DNA of 64,000 nt from contig OY754470.1 of the NCBI GenBank assembly GCA_963575645.1, positions 27,944,501 through 28,008,500 of the forward strand. Reading direction: 5' to 3'. The notes under the pieces are model-generated. The model saw only the letters and a list, made by a program, of their open reading frames with translations. It made no database searches and was not told the DNA's origin. The first letter of the stretch is position 1, and each line of letters starts with the position of its first letter. Below, piece after piece: positions 12,328 to 23,649 of this stretch. This DNA is from Xanthostigma xanthostigma. Lineage: Eukaryota > Arthropoda > Insecta > Raphidioptera > Raphidiidae. Made by a program: the position numbers and the translations under genes.

Positions 12328-12455
12328 AACTAGTAGAATTTGAAACGAAAAATGTGGGGCGCATGCGACAGTTATATAAGAAGTGTAGATAGTAGCTATC
12401 AATGAGATAAAACGAATAATGCACTTCACGTTTTTCGTTTCAAATCCTACAAGTT
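12328..12455. repeat. 29-bp-arm foldback
   Basis: The left arm at 12328-12357 (core TTTGAAACGAAAAATGTG) is the inverse of the right arm at 12427-12455 (core CACGTTTTTCGTTTCAAA), with few mismatches. The 70-nt loop contains GCGCATGCGAC. Probably a small MITE. Confidence 0.6.
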
Positions 12456-12459
12456 AAAT

Positions 12460-13858
12460 ATAATTGTTTATAAGAAACCGAAAACAATTTTTTTTTGAAA
12501 AAGAGTTCGATGCATTATTTTTAAATCTGTGATGAAAATGATATATTTCTGTTGTATATTTGAGACAGATTTTGCCGTCTGCAATAATATCTAGATCTTT
12601 TTTTCGTCCCCATTTCAGCATTTATATGTCACGTATTTTTAAAGTGAAATAGGAAATGTCACTGAGAAGTAATACAAGTGACATTTACCTAAATTATACC
12701 CAGTGGTGCAGTTGGATTTTATTTTAATGTGCTTATATTTATCCTTTGTTGTATGTTAACTGTCATGACTGGGTCATGCATACAGATTATATTATGAAAA
12801 CTTATTACAATTTATATTTACCTACATACATTTCACTCAAACTTTTTATTGATATTTATTTAAAATCGTATTCGTTACGGCAATAAACTCTAAACTTATA
12901 AAAATTATCATCTTGCAAGCTGTACATTTACAGATAAGAATTGTCAGTACAATAAAATAGGAAAATTCAAGAAAGATTTTTACAATTAGTAATAATTCAT
13001 ATAGTTACGCAAAGTCGTTCACACTAGACGTTTGGCAAAGATTTGAAAAAGTGTATATTTTTTATCAGTGCCAGATTTAACTTTTTAGTGATAGTTTTTT
13101 TAATGAACCGTGTCCTAGTTTTTTTTCTTTTGTTTTGGTTCATAGGGGCTTTTATTATTATCGTTTTTTTTATATGCTTGTTTCACTTTCTATAGTTCCA
13201 CTATTTTTCATACTGTTTGAGTCTGAAGAAACGTCATCTACATTTTCAGGAAGTGATCATAAATGCTATAAGTCCTAAACATATAATTTTTAATCAGAAG
13301 TTTAATGACCCAAACACTTCTAACAATAGGTAAAAAAGTTCTCTCTTTTTATGATGCTCCCTCTGTGATGGTGCCTTAGACCGATACGTAGTTTGCTTTA
13401 TTAAAAATCTATTATTTGATAGATAGATAGTTATATTTATAATTTTATCCATTCGTTCACAGATTTACATATTAAAAGTTGACAGCATTTGTAACATAAG
13501 ATTTTTTTTACACGATCCCCTGTAAAATAGCTGCTTTTCATGCCTGCATACCGGAAGTAAAATGACCTTTTATGAACTCGTGCGTGAAGTAAAACTAAAA
13601 ACGCAAAACGTAATCGTACTACCGTTTTCATAGTAAATGTATGAAAATCCAATGCAGGCTACAATACTGTGAATTTGCTCAAAATGAACTGTGCAAAGTT
13701 TTGAAAAATATGTGAAAATCAGCTCTTTTATACGGACTGCGTGCAAAATTTGCCATAGGTATCGCATGCGTGATGATATGATGACTCATGCGACTGTTAA
13801 AACTTGCTGTCGTTTATTTTTAACATAAATCCACTCAAAATATTACCTGCTATTCTTT
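12460..13858. other. AT-rich, nothing recognised
   Basis: Two overlapping minus-strand frames at 13437-13767 have no recognisable domain and biased, AT-driven composition. A short GATA run lies at 13419. No RNA gene was seen. Confidence 0.45.
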
Positions 13859-13861
13859 TAA

Positions 13862-14468
13862 AGCCGGAACCGCACATTGGGACCAATGTTGGTGCCAACA
13901 ACGCACGGCCAATGTGTGGATCGAGATTATAGCATTGGTGCCAATATTTGCTCCAGCATTGGTCTAACGTTGGACGTTGGCCGTTTTGTGTCGGTTTTTT
14001 GACGAAACATCAGAAGGAATTTGTCCAAACGTTCGTGTATTCGGCCACACATTGGCGTGTAAAACGCCAACCAGTCTTCAGTATCTGATGAAGCGAGTGA
14101 CAACGTCGTAATATTATTTAAAATTATAAATGATGTCATCAAAGGAGACATGGTCAAATGAAAATTTATTACTGTTTTTAGAGCATTATCAAGCAGAACC
14201 GGTTTATGGAATCCAATACTTAAAGACCACAAAAATAGAAACGAACGTTTTTTTGGTTTTGTATGGAAAAATAATATTATGATAAGCAGCGCTTAGCATC
14301 AACCGCACCCACAGCCACTTCTGGGTCCGACATGTTGATGTTGGCTCTGCTTGTAACTAACTGAGGTTAGCTCCAATAAATCCCAATGTGTGGACGCTTT
14401 TCAAAAATAATACCGCCAACATGCGCCAACGTTGGCGCCAACACTGGCCCCTATGTGCGGTCCCGGGG
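13862..14468. mobile_element. TAA-flanked MITE, PIF/Harbinger-like, 607 bp
   Basis: Ends AGCCGGAACCGCACATTGGG and the inverse of CCTATGTGCGGTCCCGGGG, with TIRs of about 37 bp and TAA directly outside each end (13859-13861 and 14469-14471). A 3-bp TWA duplication is typical of PIF/Harbinger. The first and last 120 bp hold many direct and inverted copies of CCAATGTGTGG-like and CAACGTTGGC-like words, possibly transposase sites. The 101-residue minus-strand frame at 13927-14232 lies inside but has no transposase motif. Confidence 0.75.
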
Positions 14469-14471
14469 TAA

Positions 14472-15157
14472 TGTTTATCATTGGTTTTACAAAATATCTG
14501 ATTTGTCGTCGTAAAGCATTTTGAAATACTGTTTCATATTTCATTATTTATTAATAATTACAACATCCCCCAGAATTGTTGCATAATGAACGTTGTTCAG
14601 CACAATACTATAGATTTTTATTAGTCGATTATAAAATTTTGAACTATTCGGTGCAGTGTAGTAAATAATTTAAATACTTTTTGCATTAACATTTTATAAT
14701 TTCATTATTAATAAATAGAAATATTTGTGAAAAAAGGTGAGAGGTGCAGAAAGGGAGTGTACATATTGTAAGTAATTGATTTTTCATTTTGTATTTGCTT
14801 TTATCTGAATAAAATATATAATAATTTATAATATATCTACAGCATTCACTGGTAATTTAAAACCTTAAAATATAATTAACCTTAGTTTATTTGAGGCAAG
14901 TAATGACTATCCTCAATGAGTTCAACACTTTGCTTATTTACCTACTACAGAGTTGCATAGTATACACAATCTTATGGGTCTTCTTCAGTTTGTTTTTTTT
15001 TTTGTTAGCATTGGGTGAAAACTTAATTTCATGTAGACTAGACTTTTCGAAACCACTGAAAAGCAAAAATATACAAAAAAAAAATTATGAATGTCTAACA
15101 AAATTACTTACATACGTATGGAATTGAGAATCTTCTTTTTTTAATAAACTATGTGCT
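14472..15157. other. AT-rich, nothing recognised
   Basis: Contains a weak inverted pair near 14540 and 14690 (TATTAATAAT words) that is not distinguishable from composition. The 78-residue frame at 14891-15127 is Phe/Leu-rich and unrecognised. Confidence 0.4.
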
Positions 15158-15161
15158 TTAA

Positions 15162-15695
15162 AGTAGTACGAGCACCGAGGCAATTTTAAATAAAAGGCTT
15201 GATTTTTTTTTATATGAAGTTGGACTAAGTCTAAACCAACTCTGAAATTTTTTGGGGGAGTTGCCTGATTATTTAAATAAATAAATGACTTCAAAAGTAG
15301 ACATATTTAACATTGGCTTTATGGTAAAACGGTAGATGGATGAAATGTTTTCATTGATTTCTCCAAAACTAGTCGGTGGAAATTAAAAAAAAAACTATTT
15401 AAATTAAAGTTAAAACCTTAATAAATTATAGAAAACAAAAAAAACCGTTGTGCCCGACTAATTAAAAAGATATTGAATTCAAAAGATTAAATGTCTTATA
15501 ATTAGTCGGGCACATCGGGTTTTTTTTTTGTTTTCAATAATTTATTAAGGTTTCAAAAACATTAATTTAAATAGTTTTTTTTTTTAATTTCCACCGACTA
15601 GTTTTGGAGAAATCAATGAAAACATATCATCCATCTACCGAAATACAAAAAAAATCAAGCCTTTTATTTAAAATTGTCTTGGTGCTCGTACTACC
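15162..15695. mobile_element. TTAA-flanked foldback element, family F1, copy 1
   Basis: Inverted arms start AGTAGTACGAGCACC and end GGTGCTCGTACTACC, each next to TTAA (15158-15161 and 15696-15699). The arms include GACTAGTTTTGGAGAAATCA and GCCCGACTAATT words, and the centre is about 15440-15520. The left arm has an extra segment of about 120 bp (roughly 15212-15330, with GGACTAAGTCTAAACCAA) with no partner in the right arm. A second copy is at 42828-43352. Non-coding; the TTAA target suggests piggyBac-type mobilisation. Confidence 0.85.
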
Positions 15696-15699
15696 TTAA

Positions 15700-16757
15700 A
15701 TAAGAAACTACTTCTTTGAACTAAGTATGTTCAGACATAACAAGAGAGCTAACAAAATTCAAAATATATTGTATATTGTACCATCTAACGAGCTAACTAA
15801 ACAAATAACTATACCAATAAAACTTCCAGGTCATTACAGTTTTATGTAGAAGACACAGATAATGAATCTTTATGTTATCCATAACATTTAATATATTATT
15901 GCACTGCTTACGGAAATATGATCGTATGTTTTAATCGCTAAATGAATGACGAATACATGAATTTCGTGGCGATTTTTGTCCCTCTTAGTCTTAAAGGAGT
16001 CACCCCAGGTGATAGGTTGAAAAAATCGAATTTTTTCTTGCGTTAATTGATTCCTAAACATGTTTCGAATATTTTGGTAAAATTATTTTATGATATTCGA
16101 AGTTGTTGGAAAGATACAGCTGTCAAAGAGGAAGCGTTTGGAGCGCTCAGTTGAGCGGTTGGGCACCGAACCTATTGTGACGTGTCGGTTTGTTACTTGA
16201 GACCTTCTAAATTTTAGAAATTTTAGAAAAATTTCAGAATCTATTACAAATGAAGAGCAAATAAGCAAAACCCGATAAATCTATTTTTTTCGTTTTTGAG
16301 TTATATATCAATTCTTGTCAATTTTAGTGTGTTTTTTTCATATTAATGGTGAGTTAAGATTTCATAGCTTAAATATTTAAAGGCGTTTTTTTCAAAAATG
16401 CGTTTTTCTAATTTGTCTCTACGATATCTCAAAAACGGTTTGACCGATTGCTTTGAAATTTTAATGGTAGATTAAGTATAGTCGTAGGATGAATCAAAAT
16501 CTTTTGGAAGTTCCGAGTGAATATATTTTTTCGACGCAAAATTATCGAAAAAAATTATTACTTTAATAAAATGGGTTACCTTACCTACCAAGTGGAACAG
16601 AGTGAGAGAACTGGTTGAGAAATTTAGAAGAACGGTTAACTAATTCTCGGCCGAGGCAAATCGAGCACATATTATAATATAGTTGAGGTAGATAGGAACA
16701 TACAAGGCGTGCGACGAAAAACTGTCTGTACAACATTTTAGTCAGAATCTGAAACTG
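15700..16757. other. AT-rich, nothing recognised
   Basis: Contains AAAAACGGTTTGACCGATTG near 16430, a phrase common in insect dispersed repeats, but the ends cannot be set. The minus frame at 16083-16268 is unrecognised. Confidence 0.4.
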
Positions 16758-16935
16758 ATACCATTTTACCCGACTACGGCGATGCCAAAAGGAAGGGTTA
16801 TGAGTTTAGCAGTCTATGTATGTATGTTTGTATTTACGGATATTCCACCGTAGCGCCTGAACTATTTATCCGATTTTGATAGTAAGGTGTCAAACGATTC
16901 GTTATTATAGTCCGAGTAGCATAGGCTACATTTCT
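16758..16935 (+). repeat. Insect dispersed repeat with ATGT microsatellite
   Basis: ACCCGACTACGGCGATGCC followed by AAGGAAGGGTTATG, a short (TATG)n and CCGATTTTGAT. This word order is common at ends of insect dispersed repeats. I cannot assign a family. Confidence 0.35.
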
Positions 16936-17027
16936 TTTTGAATTTTGCTCTCAGAGAAGATAAAATTGAAAACAAATAAAAAATGAGTTCAAAAATAAAT
17001 AATTTAAATAAAAAATAAGTTTAAAAC

Positions 17028-17273
17028 TAAAACCCAGCTACTGAAAAGTATGAAACAAGAAAATATTATTATCTGAGGATAGCCGTAGTCGTATGCCATC
17101 TCATATATATGAGGCCCTTCTAGATGTATAGCGTGATGCACTTTGCCCTAGAGCTTATGATCGCTTACTACTGTTAAAATGTAATGTTTTGTTAGGGTAG
17201 GTGGCATATGACTACGGCTATCCTCAGATGAGAATATTTTCTTGTTTCATACTTTTCAGTAGTCGGGTTTTAC
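17028..17273. repeat. 70-bp-arm foldback
   Basis: The left arm at 17028-17097 (TACTGAAAAGTATGAAACAA; GAGGATAGCCGTAGTCGTAT) is the inverse of the right arm at 17203-17273 with only a few mismatches. The spacer at 17098-17202 is unique-looking. The right arm ends in TAGTCGGGTTTTAC, the inverse of the ACCCGACTAC that opens the repeat at 16758. Confidence 0.75.
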
Positions 17274-17359
17274 ATTTTTTTTTAATCATTATGTAATAGT
17301 TTAAAGAGTAGATGCAAATGTACAAAATTTTGAATTCTGTACGTAATTAAATAATGTTA

Positions 17360-17404
17360 TCCAAATCTTTAATTAACGTCTGATTAGAACTCTTCAATAA
17401 AATA
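17360..17404 (-). repeat. Family A tail fragment
   Basis: On the minus strand: TTATTGAAGAGTTCTAATC, then AGACGTTAATTAAAGATTTG. No arm sequence is next to it. It abuts the Helitron-like start at 17411. Confidence 0.55.
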
Positions 17405-17410
17405 ATGTTA

Positions 17411-17565
17411 TCTATACTAATATTATAAAGAGGTAAAATTTGTAAGTTTGGATGTAAGAGATAATCACCGATACTGCTCCTTCCGATTTCAAAAATTTTT
17501 CACCAATATTTAGTACCTATGGACCTTCAGGATGGACATAGGCTATAATATATTATAGCGTTAAA
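17411..17565 (+). mobile_element. Helitron-like 5' end
   Basis: Begins TCTATACTAATATTATAAA, the canonical start of a common insect Helitron-like repeat, followed by AGAGG, CTCCTTCCGATTTCAAAAA and GACATAGGCTATAAT. No CTRR end was found, so the copy is truncated or its 3' end is diverged. Confidence 0.5.
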
Positions 17566-18378
17566 ATAAAAGTCTTGTAGTTATTAACGATTCAAATCTG
17601 CCGGTATTTTGTAAGATAAGAAAGTTCGACCGGCTATCTTTGTATTTAACAACGAATAGGCGTTTTCACGTCGAAAATATTTCCAAAGATTTTTTTTCTT
17701 TAAGCTCGTTAGTTGTTAATCTTCTCGGTCTGGTTTCTTGAGTTAAAGCGAAGATTCCATTCTCCTTGGAACACCCACTATCATTACAGGAAAGCAGTAG
17801 TTATGGTAGTTGGTACTTTGGTAGAAGGTAGTCATATAACAAGCTGTACTATATCATGTTAATTACTATATGCTTTAATTGCATTTCCACCAATATTCCA
17901 GGTGTAATTAATGTTTATCGGCACGTGTACCACCATTATAAATATAAACTCACCTGGTAATAAACTAACTTATAGCTGTACAACACTGAACTACCTAAAT
18001 ATCAGTGTTGCCAATACAACCACATCGATGTATGCCACTTTATCAACAAGTGTTATGCTTATCTACATAATAAGGGTATAGCAGAAGTTTATAAACTTTC
18101 GAAGTATGTGAAAGGCTTCAGTTTTGTAATATCGTACAATAATTCGTTTTATTTGAGTTTTTTTCAAATAAAAGAAGTTTGTTTGAGAAGTTTTGCAATT
18201 ACAAACATTATTATTTTTTAATTAACAAACAGTTTTTTCCAGAATTTTTTTAAAGCTACCAAAAAATCATTCATATTTTATTAAATATTTTCGCTACGAA
18301 ATTAACATTTTATGCTTTGTTTTTAAAGTGTTAAACTAGTTGACTGAAATATTAAAAAGAAAAAATTATTTTTGTTAC
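17566..18378. other. Nothing recognised
   Basis: A mixed AT-rich interval without TIR pairs, RNA genes or credible frames. Confidence 0.45.
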
Positions 18379-18380
18379 TA

Positions 18381-18592
18381 AAGCTGTGTCCTGACTATAC
18401 CGATCAGCAATACCGATCGGCAAAGCTGCTCTAGTGTGGACAGGCTGTCGGCTTCGTTATCAGGCAAATTCGTTGTCGATCGTAACAGCTTTGCCGATCG
18501 GCATATCGATCGGCAAAGTTTTTACGGTCGGCAACGTTTCGCCTGATAAACGAAGCCGACCTTTCCCGATCGGCATAGTCAGAACACAGCTT
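18381..18592. mobile_element. TA-flanked MITE, 212 bp
   Basis: Ends AAGCTGTGTCCTGACTAT and the inverse of ATAGTCAGAACACAGCTT, with TA directly outside (18379-18380 and 18593-18594), as in Tc1/mariner elements. Nearly the whole element is an imperfect palindrome built from repeated CCGATCGGCA words and a pair of GGCTTCGTTATCAGGC and its inverse. The 80-residue frame across it is incidental. Confidence 0.8.
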
Positions 18593-18594
18593 TA

Positions 18595-19109
18595 CAATGC
18601 AAAGCCTCAAGTTACTTACATTTTTATTTTGTGTGATCAGCAGAGTGAAATAATGTGTGATATTGCGAATTATTGAATTTTGAAAGTACCTTAGATTTCG
18701 TAGCTCAACCTGTAAGTACTGCTGACTCCTAAAAAGAGCGCTAACTAATTTGCTAAAGCATTCATCTTACATGCTGCGGGCTTAAGTTGAAGCCTATTTT
18801 CCCTGATATGTTTTTTTACAGGAAATGATTATAACAAAGTTTTATATCCTAATTTATTTTAAAGATATTTCGTTTTCCCAAGTCATAATCAAAATCTGCG
18901 ACGTCACAATTAAACTTCTTTTGTAAATGCATTCCACTAATCTAAATAAAAACTTTTTTTGTCAATTTGAACTTACAAATCATCTGTAACGGCCTCATAC
19001 TCTCAAATTCTGCCGACTCGTCGTCAAAACTCTCGCCACCTCAGTAGTCGTCCTGGATAACCAGGTATATATTTGCTTGCAACAAAATAATAATTAATAG
19101 TAATAAATA
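18595..19109. other. Nothing recognised
   Basis: 18690-18810 has a weak resemblance to a degenerate tRNA (TAGCTCAACCTG near 18701) but does not fold convincingly. Confidence 0.4.
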
Positions 19110-19221
19110 CAGTAGAGTTCAGATTATCTGACTTTGAAGTCGGCTACGTCACTATTCTTCTATCTTTTCGTTTGTCAGATTACTTATCGGTCCAGTCAAA
19201 GTCGGATAATTTAGACTACAC
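19110..19221. mobile_element. Tiny pogo-like MITE
   Basis: Left CAGTAGAGTTCAGATTATC and the right inverse (GTAGTCTAAATTATC) with CTGACTTTG/CCGACTTTG beyond. CAGT-GATTATCCGAC termini are familiar from pogo/Tigger-type elements. TA lies at 19108-19109; the right end is less clear. Confidence 0.45.
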
Positions 19222-19284
19222 CAACAAAATGTATCATGTTTGTTGTAAATCTTTGGTTTGATACGCTGAGCTTGTTACATTGTA

Positions 19285-19455
19285 ATAATAAAAAAAGTGC
19301 GTGTACGCTTCCTATAATTTGTTTGTACCACTCTTACTTTTTGGGAAATATTTAGTCACAAATTAATTAACGTTGGCTATGCTTATTGGTTTGCGTCCGT
19401 AGCTACGTTGCATCTTTCGCCATCTGTCTGTCAATGTCTTTAAATAGCGGAAAGT
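19285..19455. repeat. Dispersed repeat family B, copy 2
   Basis: Counterpart of 11815-12050, with GCTATGCTTATTGGTTTGCG and CTTTAAATAGCGGAAAGTA. It lies directly against the TIR element at 19461, which probably inserted at its end. Confidence 0.5.
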
Positions 19456-19460
19456 ACGTT

Positions 19461-19980
19461 TAAGGCTTAATTTGCACGGACAACTTTCCGACCACAAAAA
19501 GTAGTCGATGGTTGAGAGTATGGAATTAGTATGTATTGTCGTGATAGCGCTCACACGAACAACAAATTGTGGTCGGTGTAACAACAGTCGTCGTGTGATG
19601 GTAGTATCGCCCACAAACAAACCGGCCGATGTTGATCAACACCGCTCACACGTGCAACTCGCCGACCACAGACTGAACAGACGTACAAATAATCGAGAAT
19701 ACTTTTGCTCATTCGAAAATAATTAAAAAAATTGTCATCGTACAGACTTGAACGATGATAAAGTTGTTGAAATTGACTCTCGTTTCTATCTTCAAAAATT
19801 GGATAAACCCAATAAATTCTATTAAAAAATCCATCGCTTTACTGTCTGTTCTGTGTGGTTCATTTGTGGTTGTACCAGCCACTGCGTGACCACAAAACTG
19901 TTGTTGGAAAGTGGTCGAGTTCAACCACATTAGGACCACTTTTTTGTGGTTGGAAAGTTATCCGCGTGAGTTAAGCCTTA
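19461..19980. mobile_element. Long-TIR non-autonomous DNA element, 520 bp
   Basis: TIRs of about 43 bp: left TAAGGCTTAATTTGCACGGA with ACTTTCCGACCACAAAAA, right the inverse ending TTAAGCCTTA. Subterminal GACCACA/TGTGGTC words recur through both halves, as expected for transposase-binding sites. Short frames on both strands across it share the repeats and are not genes. Superfamily unassigned. Confidence 0.75.
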
Positions 19981-20318
19981 CTTTAAAAATGACATAAAAA
20001 TAAAAAAAAACTTAGGAACATAAATCAATCAATCTTTCAAAGTTTAAATCAAACAAAGTATGGATGACAATCTTCAATTTTTATATTCTTGGATTCATCA
20101 TTTGGTCTATTTAGATTTAATTGCGATTTGGAAACACAAAATCCAGAGAATTCTCTCATTCATATTTTAAATATATTCGAACATATTAAATAACACATAA
20201 AAAACGGCTTTATTTCTAAATATAAAATTTGATCTCCACAAAACGTTTTCTGATGATGTTTGTTCATTTGAATTTAGGTGCCTACTTCCGCCAGTTTTAT
20301 CTCATCTGAGGAAATGTG
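19981..20318. other. Nothing recognised
   Basis: AT-rich flank of the TIR element without visible features. Confidence 0.4.
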
Positions 20319-20519
20319 TAGGTAATGTAATCAAAAGACTGTTAACTGTGTTTTCACATAAAATGTTTTGGTTTCCCTTCGGCCCACGTTCCCCTGCAGG
20401 TCGTGTTGTTTTCCCGAAAGCACGGCATCATCGAGTTAATTAGACAAGCCCTGAAAGACATACCGTCCTCGCGTACACACTTGCTCTATACAGATATAAT
20501 AATGTGCAAAAGCGCAGCA
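20319..20519 (+). other. Possible exon-like open patch (very uncertain)
   Basis: A stop-free frame without ATG runs to the TAG at 20517-20519. From about 20385 it becomes GC-rich in third positions (AAG CAC GGC ATC ATC GAG) and would read RKHGIIELIRQALKDIP. A pyrimidine-rich stretch ending CCCCTGCAG|G at about 20400 could be a splice acceptor. No protein family is recognised. The patch is unlike the AT-rich surroundings, but about 60 codons is weak evidence and a conserved non-coding element is equally possible. Confidence 0.2.
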
Positions 20520-21529
20520 TAGCTCGAGCAGTCAACGCAGTTCTTCTAACAAATTGAATTAAAGGAATCTACTTTTATTTTAAACAAAGCCGAAAACGTA
20601 TACTTCAAGCTATACGCAAATTGGGGAGGAGGCTTGAGCGAGAATGGGAGGAAGACATACCTATCCACTTATCCTTCTTGTTAAAAATTATTCAGATATC
20701 AGCGTTTATTTGCTTACACCTCTTATGACCATATTCACTGAACGTTAGTAGTTATTTATTCGGCTCATTTGTTCTTCAGGTAATTTTTCCTTCGAATAGC
20801 GATATTTTAATTCTCCAACCATAATTATGTTTACTACAGGTATAAATCTATTCTGTCTTACTTCCAGGGTATAAATATTTATTCGCCTGATAAAATAATA
20901 ATGGCCGCCAAATAGATCATAATATCAGCCTATAATCGTAGAGAATTATATCTACAGTTTGCTATTGTGAATTTATTTATGTGTTGTTTATTAACCTTTT
21001 GTGAAGTGTGTAGTTGTAAAACATTAAAGTTAGTGGAAGTTTTGTGTGCCATTGGGTTAGGATAAAACATTATTTTGTGAAACTTTTTTTTAACGTTTAC
21101 ACTAAGGCCGTCGGTCGGTTTTTTGTGTTAACTTCAAAATATTCAACAAAAAGAGCAAGGAGTATAGTGCAGTGTATATTTATTCCATAACTAACTTTTC
21201 TACCTAATAATTTGCTTGGTGAATTGAAAGTAAATTTAATTGTAACGAATAAATTTGTTCCAAAATTAGTAGCTTATATCTTTAATGGCGTTCGGTGAAT
21301 ATGGGTATTACAGGTTTTTTCATATCGTACCTATCGTTAACTTATTGTTGGATTTAAATGAATTTATGTCTGCTTTTGAATAGGTGTGACTATCAAAGCA
21401 TGGGACAAAGAATGGGACATGTAAATAATGAAGCAACTCTAAAAGGTAGAGAAACTAAAAAAATCCACGTACAACCAAATCTTCTTGGTTTACGGATTGG
21501 TAGACTGTGGTCCATTGGGATTTCTGCCT
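20520..21529. other. Nothing recognised
   Basis: Contains GCAGCATAGCTCGAGCAGTC at 20513 and a TTTGTGAAGTGTGTAGTTG segment near 21000 that reads like an insect 5' leader. There is no downstream start context to support it. Confidence 0.35.
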
Positions 21530-21566
21530 GACGTTTCGTATACAACTGCAGTAGACATTATCAAAG
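21530..21566 (-). ncRNA. Degenerate hammerhead-like motif
   Basis: On the minus strand: TTGATAATG, a palindromic ACTGCAGT in a stem II-like position, then CGAAACGTC. The GAAACGTC block matches 57621-57628. The first core block is altered (GATAATG instead of CTGANGA), so the copy should be inactive. No second arm was found. Confidence 0.3.
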
Positions 21567-22524
21567 GCGATGTAACAGAAATACCAATGGATACCTACAA
21601 GCCCGGAAGTTAAGAAGATTTGGAACAACACCGTCCTTGAGAGCCTCCACATTTGCGTATAACTGGTCCAAAACGTGTTCTAAATTCTAAATTAAAATTT
21701 TAATTGAAACATTTTTCATCTACATCTTGAGATATTAGTATATAGTTATTTAGGATGGTAATGTTTTTCGAGTGTATGTATTTTTTTCATTTTGTTTATA
21801 TTTCTGTTGTTACAAACCAAAATTGCATTGTCCAAGTTTATGTTTAATAACGATTTAATGCCGTTCATGATGTTTCGTTGTGGTGAAAAGTGCTATCTCG
21901 AGGAATGAAGCGTTAAAAATGCCCCTCAAACGAACGAAATTTGTTCATCAATTTGTACATTTTAAATGTAAATTTCGATGCGGTATGGCTTCCGACAAGG
22001 TCTCGCCGTTTTTGACGGTTTATTTAGATTTAAATTGTACATTAATGAACTTCGTACGTGTAGAAGGACGGCTTCTTCACTTCCTTGATCGACAGTGATG
22101 TTTCTTTTCACTGTAGCGATAAATAGACTGCTTGATGAAATACATAAACACAATCATAGGGTTTATTATTCACATTAAAATGCAGTATAAACTGACAATT
22201 TATAATTTATGGAATCAGATATTCAAAAAATCTAATTGAAGTGTTGATAAAAAATTGAAATTAAAACGGTTTTTCTTCGTGACCATATAGTTACTATGTA
22301 TTGTCTTTGTTCTTTAAGCGTCACAAGTTTTCGAACTTCGCTTTTATTAATTTGTAACAAATATTATGTATTTTCTAATAATGAAGCATAATTGATGAAC
22401 ACGTAACAAAATTACAGCAAAGACCAGTTTACTTCATATATATTATAATTTGTCTTAATTTGTTCACTGACCACATCAGTTTTCTACTGAGTATATGTTC
22501 TGTTATTATTGAAGCAATACAAAG
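21567..22524. other. Nothing recognised
   Basis: Two overlapping frames on opposite strands at 21880-22153 have no recognisable domain. Otherwise AT-rich. Confidence 0.4.
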
Positions 22525-23032
22525 GACCCCGCACAAACCTTACGGGATTTGGTTCCCGGTCAAATTGATCGAAAATGGCCGTTTTATTTTATAGTTTAAA
22601 GCTCACTAAGAAAAAGTGTCTATGGGAGCATAGCCTAAAAATGCCTAATGTTTAGCGAGAATTTTGATATAAGAACATCCATTGAAAACAAACATGATTC
22701 CATGTTCAACTTTTGTGCTTTTTTTAGAAATAGAAAAATAGTCGAAAACTAGGTAATGTTGGAAGGTGTCACCCTGAATAAAATCATAATGTCATATTCG
22801 GATTCAGCGCACTCGAAAACATATTTCTAGAGCTTAGGATTTTTTGAGATTGTGAATTCACTGGATATCCGTATATCACTATATCTAAAATCTCACTAAA
22901 CATACCTATCTGTCGCTAAAAATCGATTGGTTTTTAGGGTTTCCGCCCATGGGTACTTTTTCGTAGTGACCTTTAAACTATAAAATAAAACCATTATCGA
23001 TCAATTTAATCTCATAAGGTTTGTGTGGTGTC
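22525..23032. mobile_element. TIR element, 508 bp, with ~75-bp arms
   Basis: Left GACCCCGCACAAACCTTACG and right the inverse of GACACCACACAAACCTTATG. Inside both lie AAATTGATCGA-AATGG and TTTTATTTTATAGTTTAAAG or their inverses, ending at CTCACTA/TAGTGAC. A GGTTCCCGGT insertion distinguishes the left arm. No target duplication could be read. The middle is non-coding. Confidence 0.7.
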
Positions 23033-23649
23033 GTTTGCTATTTTTATACTAGATAAAACAAGCCTTTACGAAAAAAAATTTTACTCGAGATATAAAAGTG
23101 GTGGTCAAATTTTTTTTTTAAATTCCACATTTTTCAAATAGGTAAATTTATAATATTGTTACTTAGTTTAAAATTGTTTTATTATACATAACTTTAATAA
23201 GAGAATGAGAACAGATTATTTAAAAAATAAAACAATTAGGGATCTAAAATCGTGAAAATTGTTCATTTCAATTCTAAGTTTCGTTTTAAAAACTTTTAAT
23301 AAAATATAAAGAAAATTAATACAACAATATTATTTATGTTTTGTATTAATTTGAATGTATTATTAAAGTAATTCAATTTAGTAGTTTTGTGAATCTGTAC
23401 CAGGTACGTAGAGATAGTACTTTAAGACAAGTACCTAGATGTGTTTATTAATACTAGAGACTATAATACAGTTCTGTTAATAAAATTGAAACAAGAAATA
23501 AGATAATGCGAGAAGATTCGTAATTACGTAACAGAAGTTTCAGCGTTCCGAACAGAAGTACTAAGTGTGACGATGTACTTAAAAACAATGCTGTAAATAT
23601 ATTCCACTCTACTCAGTATATCAATTTGAATCTTACTCAAAACCTGAAC
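23033..23649. other. AT-rich, nothing recognised
   Basis: No TIR pair, gene or RNA was recognised. Confidence 0.45.

Noticed and set aside
13927-14232. 101-residue minus-strand frame in the Harbinger-like MITE
   Set aside because: No DDE or MADF/Myb-like motif; overlaps the TIR repeats.
18690-18810. Degenerate tRNA
   Set aside because: An A-box-like word but no cloverleaf and no proper B box.
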